64,000 bases of DNA, from positions 1 through 64,000 of the forward strand of contig CAZCQH010000018.1 of NCBI GenBank assembly GCA_964500805.1, written 5' to 3'. Position 1 is the stretch's first letter, and each line of letters opens with the position of its first letter. The notes below the pieces were generated by a model that saw only the letters and a program-made list of their open reading frames with translations, made no database searches and was not told the DNA's origin. This DNA is from Ga0077555 sp964500805. GTDB lineage: Bacteria > Pseudomonadota > Alphaproteobacteria > Rhizobiales > Hyphomicrobiaceae. The translations under genes were made by a program, and so were the position numbers. This document shows positions 41,117-50,118 of this stretch, piece by piece.

Positions 41117-42267
41117 CGCTGATCAAGCTGAAATACATCGACCGGTTCGTCGATCGCCACGGACGCGAGCGCTACTACTTCCGGCGCGACCGTGGCCCAC
41201 GCATCGCGCTGCCTGGACGCCCAGGCACGCCAGAGTTCATGGCGGCCTATGAGCGTGCAGCCATCGGCGAGGTTGTTGAGCGCGGTCCGAAGCAGCGCGG
41301 TGCCCCTGGCACCTTTGATCGGCTGGTGCAAGACTACTTCTCCTCGCCCGAGTTTCTGCGTTTGGCACCTTCGTCGCAGAAGTCTTACCGGTCGGTGATC
41401 GAACGGCTGATCGTCGATGAGGGCATCGGCCATCGCCTCGTGCGCGAGATGAGCCGAGAGCATGTGCGGCGCATCCTGGCTAAGCGCTCAGAAACGCCCG
41501 GCGCCGCCAATAGCGTTCTGCAGAAGTTGAAGGTGCTGATCCACTTCGCGATCGACAACAACTGGCGCAAGGATGATCCGACGCTGCGCATCAAGAAGTA
41601 CGCCAAGGGCGAGTTCCACACCTGGACCGAGGAAGAGCTGGCACAGTACGAGCGCAAGTGGCCGATCGGCACGACCGAGCGGTTGGCCTATGCGCTGCTA
41701 CTGTACACGGGACAGCGCCGCTCGGACGTGGTGACGATGTCTTGGGCGGACGTGAAGGACGGCATGATCTGCGTGACACCGCTCAAGACGAAGCGCACCA
41801 GCGGTGTGAAGCTTTGGATTCCGATCCATCCCGAGCTGCAAGCCGTGCTCGACGCCGCCGATCATGACGGCGATGCGATCCTCCAGACGGCTTTCGGTCA
41901 GCCCTTCACATCGAACGGCTTCGGCAGCGGGTTCATGGCCGTGAAGATCGAGAAGGCCGGTCTGCCGGCGCGATGCGTGACGCATGGTCTGCGCAAGGCT
42001 GCCGCGCGCCGTCTTGCCGAGGCTGGCTGCTCTGCGAACGAGATTGCTGCCATCACCGGCCACGCGACGCTGCAGGAGGTATCGCGCTACACGAAAGCCG
42101 CCGAGCAGAAGAAGCTGGCCCAGTCCGCGATGCGGCGTTTGTCGCCTCCGAAGCCGCGATCAGATTCCCAAACCACTCCGAGAGGTTTGGGAGTTCCGCC
42201 GAAAAAGCCCAATGATTTCAGCGTCAGCGGCGAGGGTTGGTGGAGCCGAGGGGAATCGAACCCCTGA
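41113..42267 (+). CDS. int: Tyrosine integrase ending in tRNA-Ala
   Basis: 384 residues from the GTG at 41113; an upstream extension in frame is not credible because it covers the excisionase gene. N-terminal SAM-like domain (TFDRLVQDYFSSPEFLRLAP), catalytic domain with YTGQRRSDVV (Arg near 199), THGLRKAAARR (His/Arg near 290) and ITGHATLQEVSRYTKA (His, and Tyr near 325). The stop codon (42265-42267) lies within the tRNA-Ala gene on the other strand, so the last codons are att sequence. This is the most likely integrase of the whole element. Confidence 0.92.
   Translation: MTLIKLKYIDRFVDRHGRERYYFRRDRGPRIALPGRPGTPEFMAAYERAAIGEVVERGPKQRGAPGTFDRLVQDYFSSPEFLRLAPSSQKSYRSVIERLIVDEGIGHRLVREMSREHVRRILAKRSETPGAANSVLQKLKVLIHFAIDNNWRKDDPTLRIKKYAKGEFHTWTEEELAQYERKWPIGTTERLAYALLLYTGQRRSDVVTMSWADVKDGMICVTPLKTKRTSGVKLWIPIHPELQAVLDAADHDGDAILQTAFGQPFTSNGFGSGFMAVKIEKAGLPARCVTHGLRKAAARRLAEAGCSANEIAAITGHATLQEVSRYTKAAEQKKLAQSAMRRLSPPKPRSDSQTTPRGLGVPPKKPNDFSVSGEGWWSRGESNP
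42238..42267. other. Predicted right attachment site (att) at tRNA 3' end
   Basis: The tRNA 3' portion facing the integrase is the usual crossover for such enzymes. The element should lie to the left, with a copy of this 3' end at its other boundary. I searched the window by eye and found no convincing second copy, so the left site is outside or diverged. Confidence 0.6.
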
Positions 42268-42313
42268 CCTCTGCAGTGCGATTGCAGCGCTCTCCCATCT
42301 GAGCTACGGCCCC
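42238..42313 (-). tRNA. tRNA-Ala (anticodon CGC), likely integration site
   Basis: On the minus strand the gene runs from 42313 with acceptor GGGGCCG, D-stem GCTC/GAGC, anticodon stem CTGCA/TGCAG around loop ATCGCAC (anticodon CGC), T-stem AGGGG/CCCCT and 3' CGGCTCC plus encoded ACCA. The G3:U70 pair, the identity element of alanine tRNAs, is present. Its 3' half overlaps the end of the integrase gene, as at a tRNA attachment site. Confidence 0.93.
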
Positions 42314-42556
42314 AGGTCGGGCGCGTTCTATCGGTAAGGGGTGGCAATTGTCAAATTTCCACGACCCGTGGCACGTGATTCGGCGCCTGGCGCAAGGCTG
42401 CCGCTCGGGCCTCGAAAGTTGCCACTTACTGCGAATTGAAACATGGTTCGGTTCCGCTTGGCCTACAATTCCCAGGGGCTCGGCTTTGCCGCGTTTTGGC
42501 CGCGATGTGGTGGTCGAGGGAAGCGGCTCGTGCGCGTCGCTCGAAGGGATAGACGG

Positions 42557-42985
42557 ATGAACACACTGTCGAAATCGATTGCTGCAGTCGCGATGATGGC
42601 GGGGCTGGGTTCGGCACCGTCGCATGCGGGCCCGGCGCAAGGTGCCCTAAAGTCACCGCCAGCGGAGGCCGCATCGCTGGTGACGAAGGCTCAGGTCGGG
42701 GTCTACTTCGATGTTGGGCGCCCGCGCTATTACAACCCTTACTACCGGCCTTACCGGCCGTACTATGGCTACGGCTACCGGTATTACGATGCCCCGCCAC
42801 CGGTGACCTACTATGAGACGCGCCCCTATGTGGTCGAGCGAGACCCGCCACCACCGCCACCGCGGGCCTACAGCGGTGATCCCGATGGGCTTGCGAAGTG
42901 TGCCTCGCGTTTCCGCTCGTTCAACGCGAATACCGGTACGTATGTGACCTACGATGGCGAGGTGCGGCGCTGCCCGTACCTCTGA
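42557..42985 (+). CDS. BA14K-family secreted protein
   Basis: 142 residues from the ATG at 42557 (AAGGGA upstream). A signal peptide (SIAAVAMMAGLGSAPSHAG) precedes a Tyr/Pro-rich repeat (YNPYYRPYRPYYGYGYRYY) and the C-terminal BA14K block LAKCASRFRSFNANTGTYV with YDGEVRRCPYL. BA14K proteins are surface-associated proteins of Hyphomicrobiales. A GACCGGC/GCCGGTC hairpin follows at 43031-43047. First chromosomal gene right of the tRNA. Confidence 0.85.
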   Translation: MNTLSKSIAAVAMMAGLGSAPSHAGPAQGALKSPPAEAASLVTKAQVGVYFDVGRPRYYNPYYRPYRPYYGYGYRYYDAPPPVTYYETRPYVVERDPPPPPPRAYSGDPDGLAKCASRFRSFNANTGTYVTYDGEVRRCPYL

Positions 42986-43133
42986 TCGACTGACGGGGCA
43001 GGCAAGACCTTGGCGATCGCAGACGGACCGGACCGGCAGGGCCGGTCTCGACGGCTTGTGTCGACCTGTGCCAGCATCGGCGACCCCATGCGCCGGCCTC
43101 GCGGCCGCACAGTCAAGGCCGAGCTGCACCCGA

Positions 43134-45218
43134 ATGAGCCCATTCCCGTCCGCGACCCAAGGCGCCGCCAGCATCGGCATCGATATCGGCGGCACATTCA
43201 CCGATGTCGTGGTGCGGTCGGCGGCGGGGACCGAGATCCTCAAGGTGCCGACCTCGCGCGATGATCCTGGCCGCGCAGTGATCGCGGCTTTGGAGGACAT
43301 GAGCTGGCGGTTGGGCGTGCCGGCATCCGCGATCACGGGCTTTGCACACGGCACCACGATCGCGACCAACGCTGTGCTGGAGCGCAAGGGCGCTCGGGTC
43401 GGCCTCATCACCACCGAAGGCTTCCGCGACATCCTGGAGATCGGCCGCCAGATCCGGCGGCAGATGTACGATCTGAACCTCAAGCCCGAGACGCCGGGTT
43501 GGCTGGCGCCTGGCGCGAGGCGCGTCGACGTGCGCGAGCGGATTGATGCCGCAGGACGCGTTCTGGTGCCGCTGGACGAGGCGTCGCTCGCTGCTGCCAT
43601 TGCGAAGCTGAAGGCCGAGCGCGTCGAGGCTGTGGCAGTTGCGCTGCTGTTCTCGTTCCTCAATCCGGCGCACGAGCAGCGCGTGCGCGCGGCGGTGGAG
43701 GCAGCAATGCCGGGCGTTCCCGTGTCGCTCTCGTCCGAGGTCGATCCCGTATTCCGCGAATACGAGCGCACGGTGGTGACCGCGTTCGATGCCTACGTGA
43801 AGCCGGTCGTTGCGCGCTATCTCGCCAACATGGAGCGTGACTTGGCGCGTGCGGGCGTCTCGGCGCCCCTGCAGGTGATGCAGTCGCGAGGTGGCCTTGC
43901 GGGTGGTGCGATTGCACGGCAGCGGCCGGTGCGGCTGTTCCTGTCCGGGCCAGCGGCAGGCGCCATTGGCGGCCTCGCAGCGGGTCGCGAGGCGGGGTTC
44001 GACAACCTGATCACCATCGATGTCGGCGGCACCTCGAGCGACATTGCGCTGATCGACCGGGGCCGGGTGCTGGTGAAACCTGAGACCGACATTGCCGGCT
44101 ATCAGGTGCGGGTGCCGATGCTCGATGTCACGACGCTCGGCGCGGGCGGCGGCTCGCTGGCGTGGATCGACGGAGGCGGCGGCTTGCGGGTTGGCCCGCG
44201 GTCTGCCGGCGCCGATCCTGGGCCCGCGTGCTACGGGCGCGGCGGGACCGAGCCGGCAGTGACCGATGCCTCCATCGTGATGGGCCTGCTCGATCCAAAT
44301 TTCTTCGTCGGCGGCAGCATGCGGCTCGATCCGGCACTATCGCGCCGCGCCATCGAGGATCGTGTCGCGCGGCCGCTGGGCCTCAGTCTCGATGAGGCCG
44401 CCCAGGGCATGCATCGCATCGCCAACGCGCACATGGCCGACGGCATCCGCCTCGTTTCGATCAACCGCGGGTACGACCCGCGCGAGTTCGCGCTGGTGCC
44501 GTTGGGTGGCGCGGGCGGCCTGCACGCGGTGCCACTGGCGCTGGAGCTTGGCATCGAACGCATCATCGTGCCGCTCTATCCGGGCGTTCTGGCGGCGGCT
44601 GGGTTGCTCGCGGCACCGATCGAGCACGAAGTTTCGAGCGCGTTCCTGACGCCGATCGCGACGGCGGAGCGCGGCGCCTTGCGCGAAGCCATCGCCGCGC
44701 TCGACTGTCGCGCGGACGCGTTGATGCAGGTCGAGCGCGTCGAGGGTCTCGCACGCGAGCGCATCACGCTGGCCGATGTCGGCTACATGGGCCAGAGCCA
44801 CTACATCGAGGTGCCGATCGATCCCGATGCGCCGGACTCTCTGACGCGGCTCTATCACGCCTTCGAAGCGGCACACGAGCGGCTCAACGGTCACAAGACC
44901 GGCGCTCCCGCGAAGATCGTCAACCTCCGCGTCGTGCATCGTGCCTTGCAGCCGGATGTCGAGATGAAAGCGGCACTGCCGAGCCGCGCCGGGCAATCGC
45001 TCAAGGCGCGCCGCCAGGTGCTGTTCCCCGGGGAAGGCAAGTGGCTCGACACGGCCATTCACGATCGCCACAAGCTGGCGCTGGGCGAGCGGCTCTCTGG
45101 GCCTGCTATCATCGAGCAAACGGATTCGACAACGCTGCTGCCGCCGGGTTGGTCCGCCGAAGTGTTGTCCGGCGGGGCGCTGCAACTCGCCAAAGTCCTC
45201 ACGAAAGGCGCATCATGA
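43134..45218 (+). CDS. hyuA: Hydantoinase/oxoprolinase subunit A (HyuA-like)
   Basis: 694 residues from the ATG at 43134. GIDIGGTFTDVVV near residue 15 is the acetate/sugar-kinase-type phosphate loop of the family; THGTTIATNAVLERKGARVG, FLSGPAAGAIGG and TIDVGGTSSDIALI follow, with GGAGGLHAVPLALELG at the end. Such ATP-dependent amidohydrolases open hydantoins or 5-oxoproline, with HyuB. The exact substrate cannot be read from sequence; N-methylhydantoin is one option. Stop overlaps the HyuB start (ATGA). Confidence 0.9.
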   Translation: MSPFPSATQGAASIGIDIGGTFTDVVVRSAAGTEILKVPTSRDDPGRAVIAALEDMSWRLGVPASAITGFAHGTTIATNAVLERKGARVGLITTEGFRDILEIGRQIRRQMYDLNLKPETPGWLAPGARRVDVRERIDAAGRVLVPLDEASLAAAIAKLKAERVEAVAVALLFSFLNPAHEQRVRAAVEAAMPGVPVSLSSEVDPVFREYERTVVTAFDAYVKPVVARYLANMERDLARAGVSAPLQVMQSRGGLAGGAIARQRPVRLFLSGPAAGAIGGLAAGREAGFDNLITIDVGGTSSDIALIDRGRVLVKPETDIAGYQVRVPMLDVTTLGAGGGSLAWIDGGGGLRVGPRSAGADPGPACYGRGGTEPAVTDASIVMGLLDPNFFVGGSMRLDPALSRRAIEDRVARPLGLSLDEAAQGMHRIANAHMADGIRLVSINRGYDPREFALVPLGGAGGLHAVPLALELGIERIIVPLYPGVLAAAGLLAAPIEHEVSSAFLTPIATAERGALREAIAALDCRADALMQVERVEGLARERITLADVGYMGQSHYIEVPIDPDAPDSLTRLYHAFEAAHERLNGHKTGAPAKIVNLRVVHRALQPDVEMKAALPSRAGQSLKARRQVLFPGEGKWLDTAIHDRHKLALGERLSGPAIIEQTDSTTLLPPGWSAEVLSGGALQLAKVLTKGAS

Positions 45219-46927
45219 CGTCTTCACGGCAGACCACCGAGAGCCCAGCAATCCGCGAGCGTTTCGATCCGATCACACTCGAGGTGATCCGGCATCGCCT
45301 CGATAAGATCGCCGAGGAGATGCAGGCGACACTGCTGAAAAGCTCGTGCTCGCCCATCGTGAAGGAAGGGCTTGACGCCTCGGCGAGCCTGTTCACGCTC
45401 GACGGCACGACCCTCGCGCAGGCCTGCGCCATCGCCATTCACCTCGGCACGCTCATTCCGGCTGTCGCCGAGATCATCAGGACGTTTCCCGTTGATCAGA
45501 TGCGCGAGGGCGACATTTACATCCTGAACGATCCTTACAGCGGCGGCACGCACCTGCCCGATTTCGCTGTCGTGATGCCGGTGTTCGCCAACGGCCGGCC
45601 CATCGCGCTCGCCGCCACCATGACGCATCACCAGGATGTCGGCGGCAAGACGGCAGGCTCGGTGCCGACGGACTCGACCGAGATCTACCAGGAAGGCATC
45701 CGCATTCCAGCCGTTGCCTGGGCGCGCGCCGGCGTGTTCGACGAGACGCTGACAGCCGTGCTCCGCCGCAACGTGCGCATCCCCGACATCTTCATGGGCG
45801 ATCTTCATGCGCAGGTGGCCGCGTGCAAGATCGCGGCGGTCCGCTTGAAGGAGGCGGCGGGTAAGTTCGGTGACAACACGCTCATCACCGTGTTCTCGAT
45901 CCTGCTCGATCGCGCCGAGGCGATGACGCGGGCAGCATTGAAGCGGCTGAAAACCGGCACCTATCGCGCAGTGGATTTCCTCGACAACGACGGCATCGAC
46001 ATCGACCAGCGCATTCGCATCGAGGTTGCTGCAACCATAGGCGACGGCACCATCCATTTCGATCTGACGGGCTCGAGCCCGCAGGTGAAGGGGCCGATCA
46101 ACTGCGTGCCCTCGGGAAGCCTCGCCGCCGCGTGCTTCGCTGTGCGCGCGGTGACCGATCCTGCGATCCCGAACAACGGCGGCTGCTTCCGGCCGATCAC
46201 GCTCACCCTGCCCGAGGGCTCGATTGTCAATCCGAAAGAGCCGGCGCCCGTCAACGCCCGCACGGCGACGATCAAGCGCATCACCAACACCATGCTGATG
46301 GCACTGGCGGGTGTGGCGCCCGAGCGCATTCCCGCGCCCAACTCGGGCGAGCTTCTGGTGATGGCCTGGGGCGGCCAGCGCCGCGATGGCCGCCCATTCG
46401 TCACCGGCGAGCTGCTGGCGGGTGGCGCAGGCGCGGGGAACGGCTTCGACGGCGTCGACGCCATCGAGACCGACGCCACCAATTGCATGAACCTGCCCGT
46501 CGAGGCCATGGAGCTCGATGCACCCATTCGCATTACGCGCTGGGAGCTGGTGCGCGACTCCGGCGGCGCGGGGCAGTTCCGAGGGGGCCTTGGCCAGCTG
46601 AAGGAGTACGAGGTGCTCGACGATGTGGCCGGCACGATGTCGTTCTCGCATCGCGGCGAGCGGCACTTCACCGCTGCGGCTGGTCTGCAAGGTGGCGCCG
46701 CCGGCGGCATGGCGCATTCGTCCATCACGCGCAGCAATGGCCAGGTTGAAGTCATTCCGTCAAAAACTGTGACGCGCCTCGCGCCTGGCGATCGCGTGGT
46801 GATCACCACGGCCGGTGGCGGCGGCTTCGGCGCGCCTCAAGCGCGCGACCCCGCTGCAGCTGCGCGCGACGTCGCCGACGGAAAGATCAGCACGGCCGCT
46901 GCCACCGACGCTGCCAAAGCGCAGTGA
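45215..46927 (+). CDS. hyuB: Hydantoinase subunit B (HyuB-like)
   Basis: 570 residues; the ATG at 45215 overlaps the hyuA stop. DPITLEVIRHRLDKIAEEMQ, DPYSGGTHLPDFAVVMPVF, THHQDVGGKTAGS and the C-terminal TTAGGGGFGAPQARDP are the standard blocks; GGTHLPD and HHxDVGG carry the likely metal ligands. It completes the HyuAB enzyme. Full length. Confidence 0.92.
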   Translation: MTSSRQTTESPAIRERFDPITLEVIRHRLDKIAEEMQATLLKSSCSPIVKEGLDASASLFTLDGTTLAQACAIAIHLGTLIPAVAEIIRTFPVDQMREGDIYILNDPYSGGTHLPDFAVVMPVFANGRPIALAATMTHHQDVGGKTAGSVPTDSTEIYQEGIRIPAVAWARAGVFDETLTAVLRRNVRIPDIFMGDLHAQVAACKIAAVRLKEAAGKFGDNTLITVFSILLDRAEAMTRAALKRLKTGTYRAVDFLDNDGIDIDQRIRIEVAATIGDGTIHFDLTGSSPQVKGPINCVPSGSLAAACFAVRAVTDPAIPNNGGCFRPITLTLPEGSIVNPKEPAPVNARTATIKRITNTMLMALAGVAPERIPAPNSGELLVMAWGGQRRDGRPFVTGELLAGGAGAGNGFDGVDAIETDATNCMNLPVEAMELDAPIRITRWELVRDSGGAGQFRGGLGQLKEYEVLDDVAGTMSFSHRGERHFTAAAGLQGGAAGGMAHSSITRSNGQVEVIPSKTVTRLAPGDRVVITTAGGGGFGAPQARDPAAAARDVADGKISTAAATDAAKAQ

Positions 46928-47083
46928 GAAGCCGAGCGGGCGCACTTGATCGCACCTTGAGCGGGTTCCAGCCTTCGCGGGGATGACGCGCGGCGCCTAT
47001 TCTGAATACAATCTGCTGGCATTTCTTCGCCGCGAACTCAGGATGTTGGCAGACGGCACGGGACCATTCAGGGAGAAGCGAGC

Positions 47084-47875
47084 ATGCCCTTCATCGAAGT
47101 CAACGGCGCTGCGTTGCGCTACGATCTCTCCGGCGCTGGCGACAAGGCGCTCGTTCTCGTGCACGAGATGGGCGGCACGCTCGAGAGTTGGGACGATGTG
47201 CTGCCCGCGCTCAATAAGGGCCGCCGCGTGCTGCGCTATGACACACGCGGCGCCGGCCTGTCTGAGAAGATCCGTGGCGCCGGCGACATCGACGTGATGG
47301 CGGACGACATCATCGCATTACTCGACCACTGCGGCATCAAGGGTCGCGTCGCGATCGCCGGAATTGCCGTCGGCGGCGCCATTGCGATCCACTTCGCGGC
47401 TCGGCATGCGGACCGCACCGCCGCGCTGATCCCCATGGGCCCCGCGACCGGTATTCCACCCGAGCGGCGCGACGCCACCCTTGCAGCTGCCGCACGCATG
47501 GAGCAGGTCGGCATCCGCCCCGGCATAGATGCGGTGCTGGCGACGACCTATCCGGATGTGTTGCGCGGCGATACCGCACGGTTCAAGCGCGTGCGTGCGC
47601 AGCGCATGGGCAACGACCCGGCGAGCCAGGCCGCCATCTATCGCATGCTGGTCGCCATGGATCTGACCGCCGACTATCCGAAAATCACCTGCCCGACGCT
47701 GTTCCTCGCCGGCAAGCATGACGGCTTGCGTCCTCCAGCAACGGTAGAGCCCCTCGCCAAGCTGATCAAAGGCTCCCGCTTCGAGGCGCTCGAGACCGCC
47801 CACTTCATGTCGCAGCAAACGCCTGAGCTGGTGGCGAACCGCATGATGCGGTTCTTGGCGGAGGCGGGGAGTTGA
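47084..47875 (+). CDS. Alpha/beta hydrolase, nucleophile serine replaced
   Basis: 263 residues resembling 3-oxoadipate enol-lactonase-type hydrolases: VLVHEMGGTLESWDDVLPAL, RYDTRGAGLS, LFLAGKHDGLRPP and ALETAHFMSQQTPELVANR (catalytic His). The nucleophile elbow, normally GxSxG, reads GIAVGG with Ala95. If so it may use another residue or be a non-hydrolytic member. GAGAAGCGAGC before the ATG. Follows hyuAB by about 155 bases. Confidence 0.85.
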   Translation: MPFIEVNGAALRYDLSGAGDKALVLVHEMGGTLESWDDVLPALNKGRRVLRYDTRGAGLSEKIRGAGDIDVMADDIIALLDHCGIKGRVAIAGIAVGGAIAIHFAARHADRTAALIPMGPATGIPPERRDATLAAAARMEQVGIRPGIDAVLATTYPDVLRGDTARFKRVRAQRMGNDPASQAAIYRMLVAMDLTADYPKITCPTLFLAGKHDGLRPPATVEPLAKLIKGSRFEALETAHFMSQQTPELVANRMMRFLAEAGS

Positions 47876-47887
47876 GGGGGGCGCCTC

Positions 47888-48688
47888 TCACTCCACGCCT
47901 GGCGGTGGGCCCATAAAGGCCATCATGGCGTCGAGCTGGTGGTAGATCATGGGCTGGCCGTTCATGGTCGGGCATCCGAGCGCACGGGCGCGCTTGATCA
48001 GCGCGGTGTCGCCGGAGGGAACGATGTCGATCACTGCCGTCGGGGGTGTGAGCCACGGAGTCGGCATGTTTTGCAGGTGGCCCGAGTCAGGGCCCGGGAT
48101 GCAGCTTACAACCAGATCGACGTCGGTCTCGGCGCCGTCGGATGTCCTCACATCTCCGTTCGGAAACGCGACGCGCAGGTCCGCGACCAGGCGCTCGGCG
48201 CGCGCGGCATTGCGATTGTAGATCGAGATCGCGGCGATCCCGTCCTGCATGGCCGCGAAGGCGATGGCGCGCGCCGCGCCGCCCGCCCCGAGCAGCAGCA
48301 TGCGCTTGCCTGCATGGTCGATGCCATTAGCACGCGCAGCCGCCAGCAGGCCGAGACCGTCGAACATCTCCCCGGCGAGCCGGCCGCCGTCCTCGATGCG
48401 CACGCAGTTCACCGATCCGACGAGGCGTGCGTTCGGCTCGAGCCTGTCGCAGAGCGCCATGATTGGCTCCTTGAACGGCATGCTGATCAGGAAGCCCCTG
48501 ACGTTTCCGAGCCGTGCCAGGCTCGGCACGATCGTCTCGAAATCTGCCCGGCGCACATGGATCGGCACGAAGAAGGCATCGAGCCTCTTCTCCACGACGT
48601 AAGGATTGGCGACGAAGGCGACGCCGCGGACGTCGTGCGGGTCTTTCAGGTGCATGTAGAGATGCGTGCGGCCGCCGAGATGGAGCAT
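47888..48688 (-). CDS. Shikimate dehydrogenase-family protein (AroE-like)
   Basis: 266 residues. GFLISMPFKEPIMALCDRLE supplies the catalytic-type lysine, and LLLGAGGAARAIAFAA is the NADP-binding loop, with IYNRNAARAERLV for the adenosine pocket, and a C-terminal GQPMIYHQLDAMMAF block. The usual substrate loop VT-x-PxK is SMPFK. It may be a quinate/shikimate-type or amino-shikimate-like dehydrogenase rather than the housekeeping AroE. Convergent with the hydrolase. Confidence 0.85.
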   Translation of the reverse strand: MLHLGGRTHLYMHLKDPHDVRGVAFVANPYVVEKRLDAFFVPIHVRRADFETIVPSLARLGNVRGFLISMPFKEPIMALCDRLEPNARLVGSVNCVRIEDGGRLAGEMFDGLGLLAAARANGIDHAGKRMLLLGAGGAARAIAFAAMQDGIAAISIYNRNAARAERLVADLRVAFPNGDVRTSDGAETDVDLVVSCIPGPDSGHLQNMPTPWLTPPTAVIDIVPSGDTALIKRARALGCPTMNGQPMIYHQLDAMMAFMGPPPGVE

Positions 48689-48963
48689 GCGAGTGTGTCT
48701 TCCATGATTGAGGGCGTGAGGCGAGATCGGAAGCCAGTGACATTATTCGCATTCTTTACGGAATAGGATGACGCGTCTGGGTAATTCATTGGCCGTGTGC
48801 AAGCCGGCCGAGTGCTCTTTCCACTCAGGCGGGAGCTAGGGGCGCGAGGGACGGCAGTGCCTCGCACGCGCCAGCGTCACGGCGGGCGCCTCCGGGTTGA
48901 GCTTGGCTGGGAAAGCGCTAAAGTTCGCTTCAACAACGTACAGACCCTGATACCGAGACCCTA
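48689..48963. other. Divergent intergenic region
   Basis: 275 bases between the AroE-like gene and the CoA-transferase gene. It must hold two promoters but I see no clear -35/-10 pair or operator. Confidence 0.4.
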
Positions 48964-49659
48964 ATGATCAACAAAATCGTAAAATCGCTCGCCGACGCGA
49001 TGGCCGGCATCAAGGACGGCTCGACCGTGCTGCTCGGCGGCTTCGGCGCGGTTGGACAGCCGAACCACCTGCTCGACGCGCTGACGGAGCAGGGCGCCAA
49101 GGATCTGACGGTCGTCGCCAACAACGCCGGCACCGGGCGCACGGGCCTCGCAGGTCTCATGGCGGCAGGCCGGGTGCGCAAGATCATCTGCTCGTTCCCG
49201 CGCTCGGCGGGCTCGGTAGTGTTCGAGGAGCTCCACTCAGCCGGCAAGCTCGAGCTGGAGCTCGTCGCCCAGGGCACGATGGCCGAGCGCATTCGCGCGG
49301 GTGGCGCCGGTATTCCGGCCTTCTACACCGCGACGGCCTACGGCACCGCGATCGGCGAAGGCAAAGAGGTGCGCGAGTTCAAGGGCCGCAAGTACATCAT
49401 GGAGGAAGGAATCAAGGCCGATGTGGCGTTGATCGAGGCCTGGCAGGCGGATCGCTGGGGCAACGTGCGGTACCGAACCAGCGCGCGCAACTTCAACCCT
49501 GTCATGGCGACGGCGGCCGATCTCACGATCTGCCAGACGCAGCACGTGGTGGAATTGGGCGCGCTCGGCCCCGACGACATCCACACGCCGGGCATCTACG
49601 TCGATCGCGTGATCCACATCCCCTACGGCGATCCGCCGCTGGCGCAGCCGATGCCTTAG
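48964..49659 (+). CDS. 3-oxoacid CoA-transferase subunit A
   Basis: 231 residues. GSTVLLGGFGAVGQPNHLLD, TVVANNAGTGRTGLAGLM, KLELELVAQGTMAERIRAGG and GIPAFYTATAYGTAIGEGKE are typical of the alpha subunit of succinyl-CoA:3-oxoacid or 3-oxoadipate CoA-transferases. It exchanges CoA between an acyl-CoA and a 3-oxoacid. The B subunit follows after the DUF2200 gene. Substrate undecided. Confidence 0.9.
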   Translation: MINKIVKSLADAMAGIKDGSTVLLGGFGAVGQPNHLLDALTEQGAKDLTVVANNAGTGRTGLAGLMAAGRVRKIICSFPRSAGSVVFEELHSAGKLELELVAQGTMAERIRAGGAGIPAFYTATAYGTAIGEGKEVREFKGRKYIMEEGIKADVALIEAWQADRWGNVRYRTSARNFNPVMATAADLTICQTQHVVELGALGPDDIHTPGIYVDRVIHIPYGDPPLAQPMP

Positions 49660-49665
49660 GAGCAC

Positions 49666-50058
49666 ATGTTGAAAGTGAACACGACAACCGCATCAAAACC
49701 GAAGCCCCAGCCACCCCATCGCATCTATAAAATTTCGTTTGCGAGCGTTTATCCGCTCTATATCGCCAAGGCCGAGAAGAAGGGTCGCACCAAGGCCGAG
49801 GTCGACAAGATCGTTCTCTGGTTGACGGGGTACGCTCAAAAGCAACTCGACGCGCAGATCAAGGAAAAGACTGATTTCGAGAGTTTTTTCGCCGAAGCTC
49901 CGCGTCCCAATCCAGCGCGATTCCTGATCAAGGGCGTCGTCTGCGGCGTGCGCGTGGAAGACATCAAAGAGCCGACGATGCGCGAAATCCGCTATCTCGA
50001 TAAGCTGATCGACGAGCTGGCCAAGGGTCGGGCCATGGAGAAGATTTTGCGGACATAG
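49666..50058 (+). CDS. DUF2200-family protein
   Basis: 130 residues; AGGAGC precedes the ATG. RIYKISFASVYPLYIAKAEK, RTKAEVDKIVLWLTGYAQKQ, FIRG-like FLIKGVVCGVRVEDIKEPTM and REIRYLDKLIDELAKGRAM match DUF2200. Function unknown. Its insertion between the two subunits of a CoA-transferase is unusual and suggests a recent arrival or a functional link. Confidence 0.85.
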   Translation: MLKVNTTTASKPKPQPPHRIYKISFASVYPLYIAKAEKKGRTKAEVDKIVLWLTGYAQKQLDAQIKEKTDFESFFAEAPRPNPARFLIKGVVCGVRVEDIKEPTMREIRYLDKLIDELAKGRAMEKILRT

Positions 50059-50118
50059 GTCCGCGAGCCACATAGACACGGACATTGATGCCGACGGAAT
50101 CTGCAGGAGGAGCCACCC

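Noticed and set aside
1..42237. Left attachment site as a direct repeat of the tRNA-Ala 3' end
   Set aside because: Short matches to GGAGCCG occur by chance but none extends into the T-stem sequence.
42224..42640. Minus-strand reading frame ending GAVAQMGERCNRTAEVRG... over the tRNA
   Set aside because: It is a translation of the tRNA-Ala gene, a common false protein.
43031..43047. GACCGGC/GCCGGTC hairpin as a strong terminator
   Set aside because: Good stem but no U-run follows; kept only as a note to the BA14K gene.
45105..45120. A further TGCTATCA copy inside hyuA
   Set aside because: One or two copies are expected by chance in 64 kb; it is coding and isolated from the cluster at 19402-19835.
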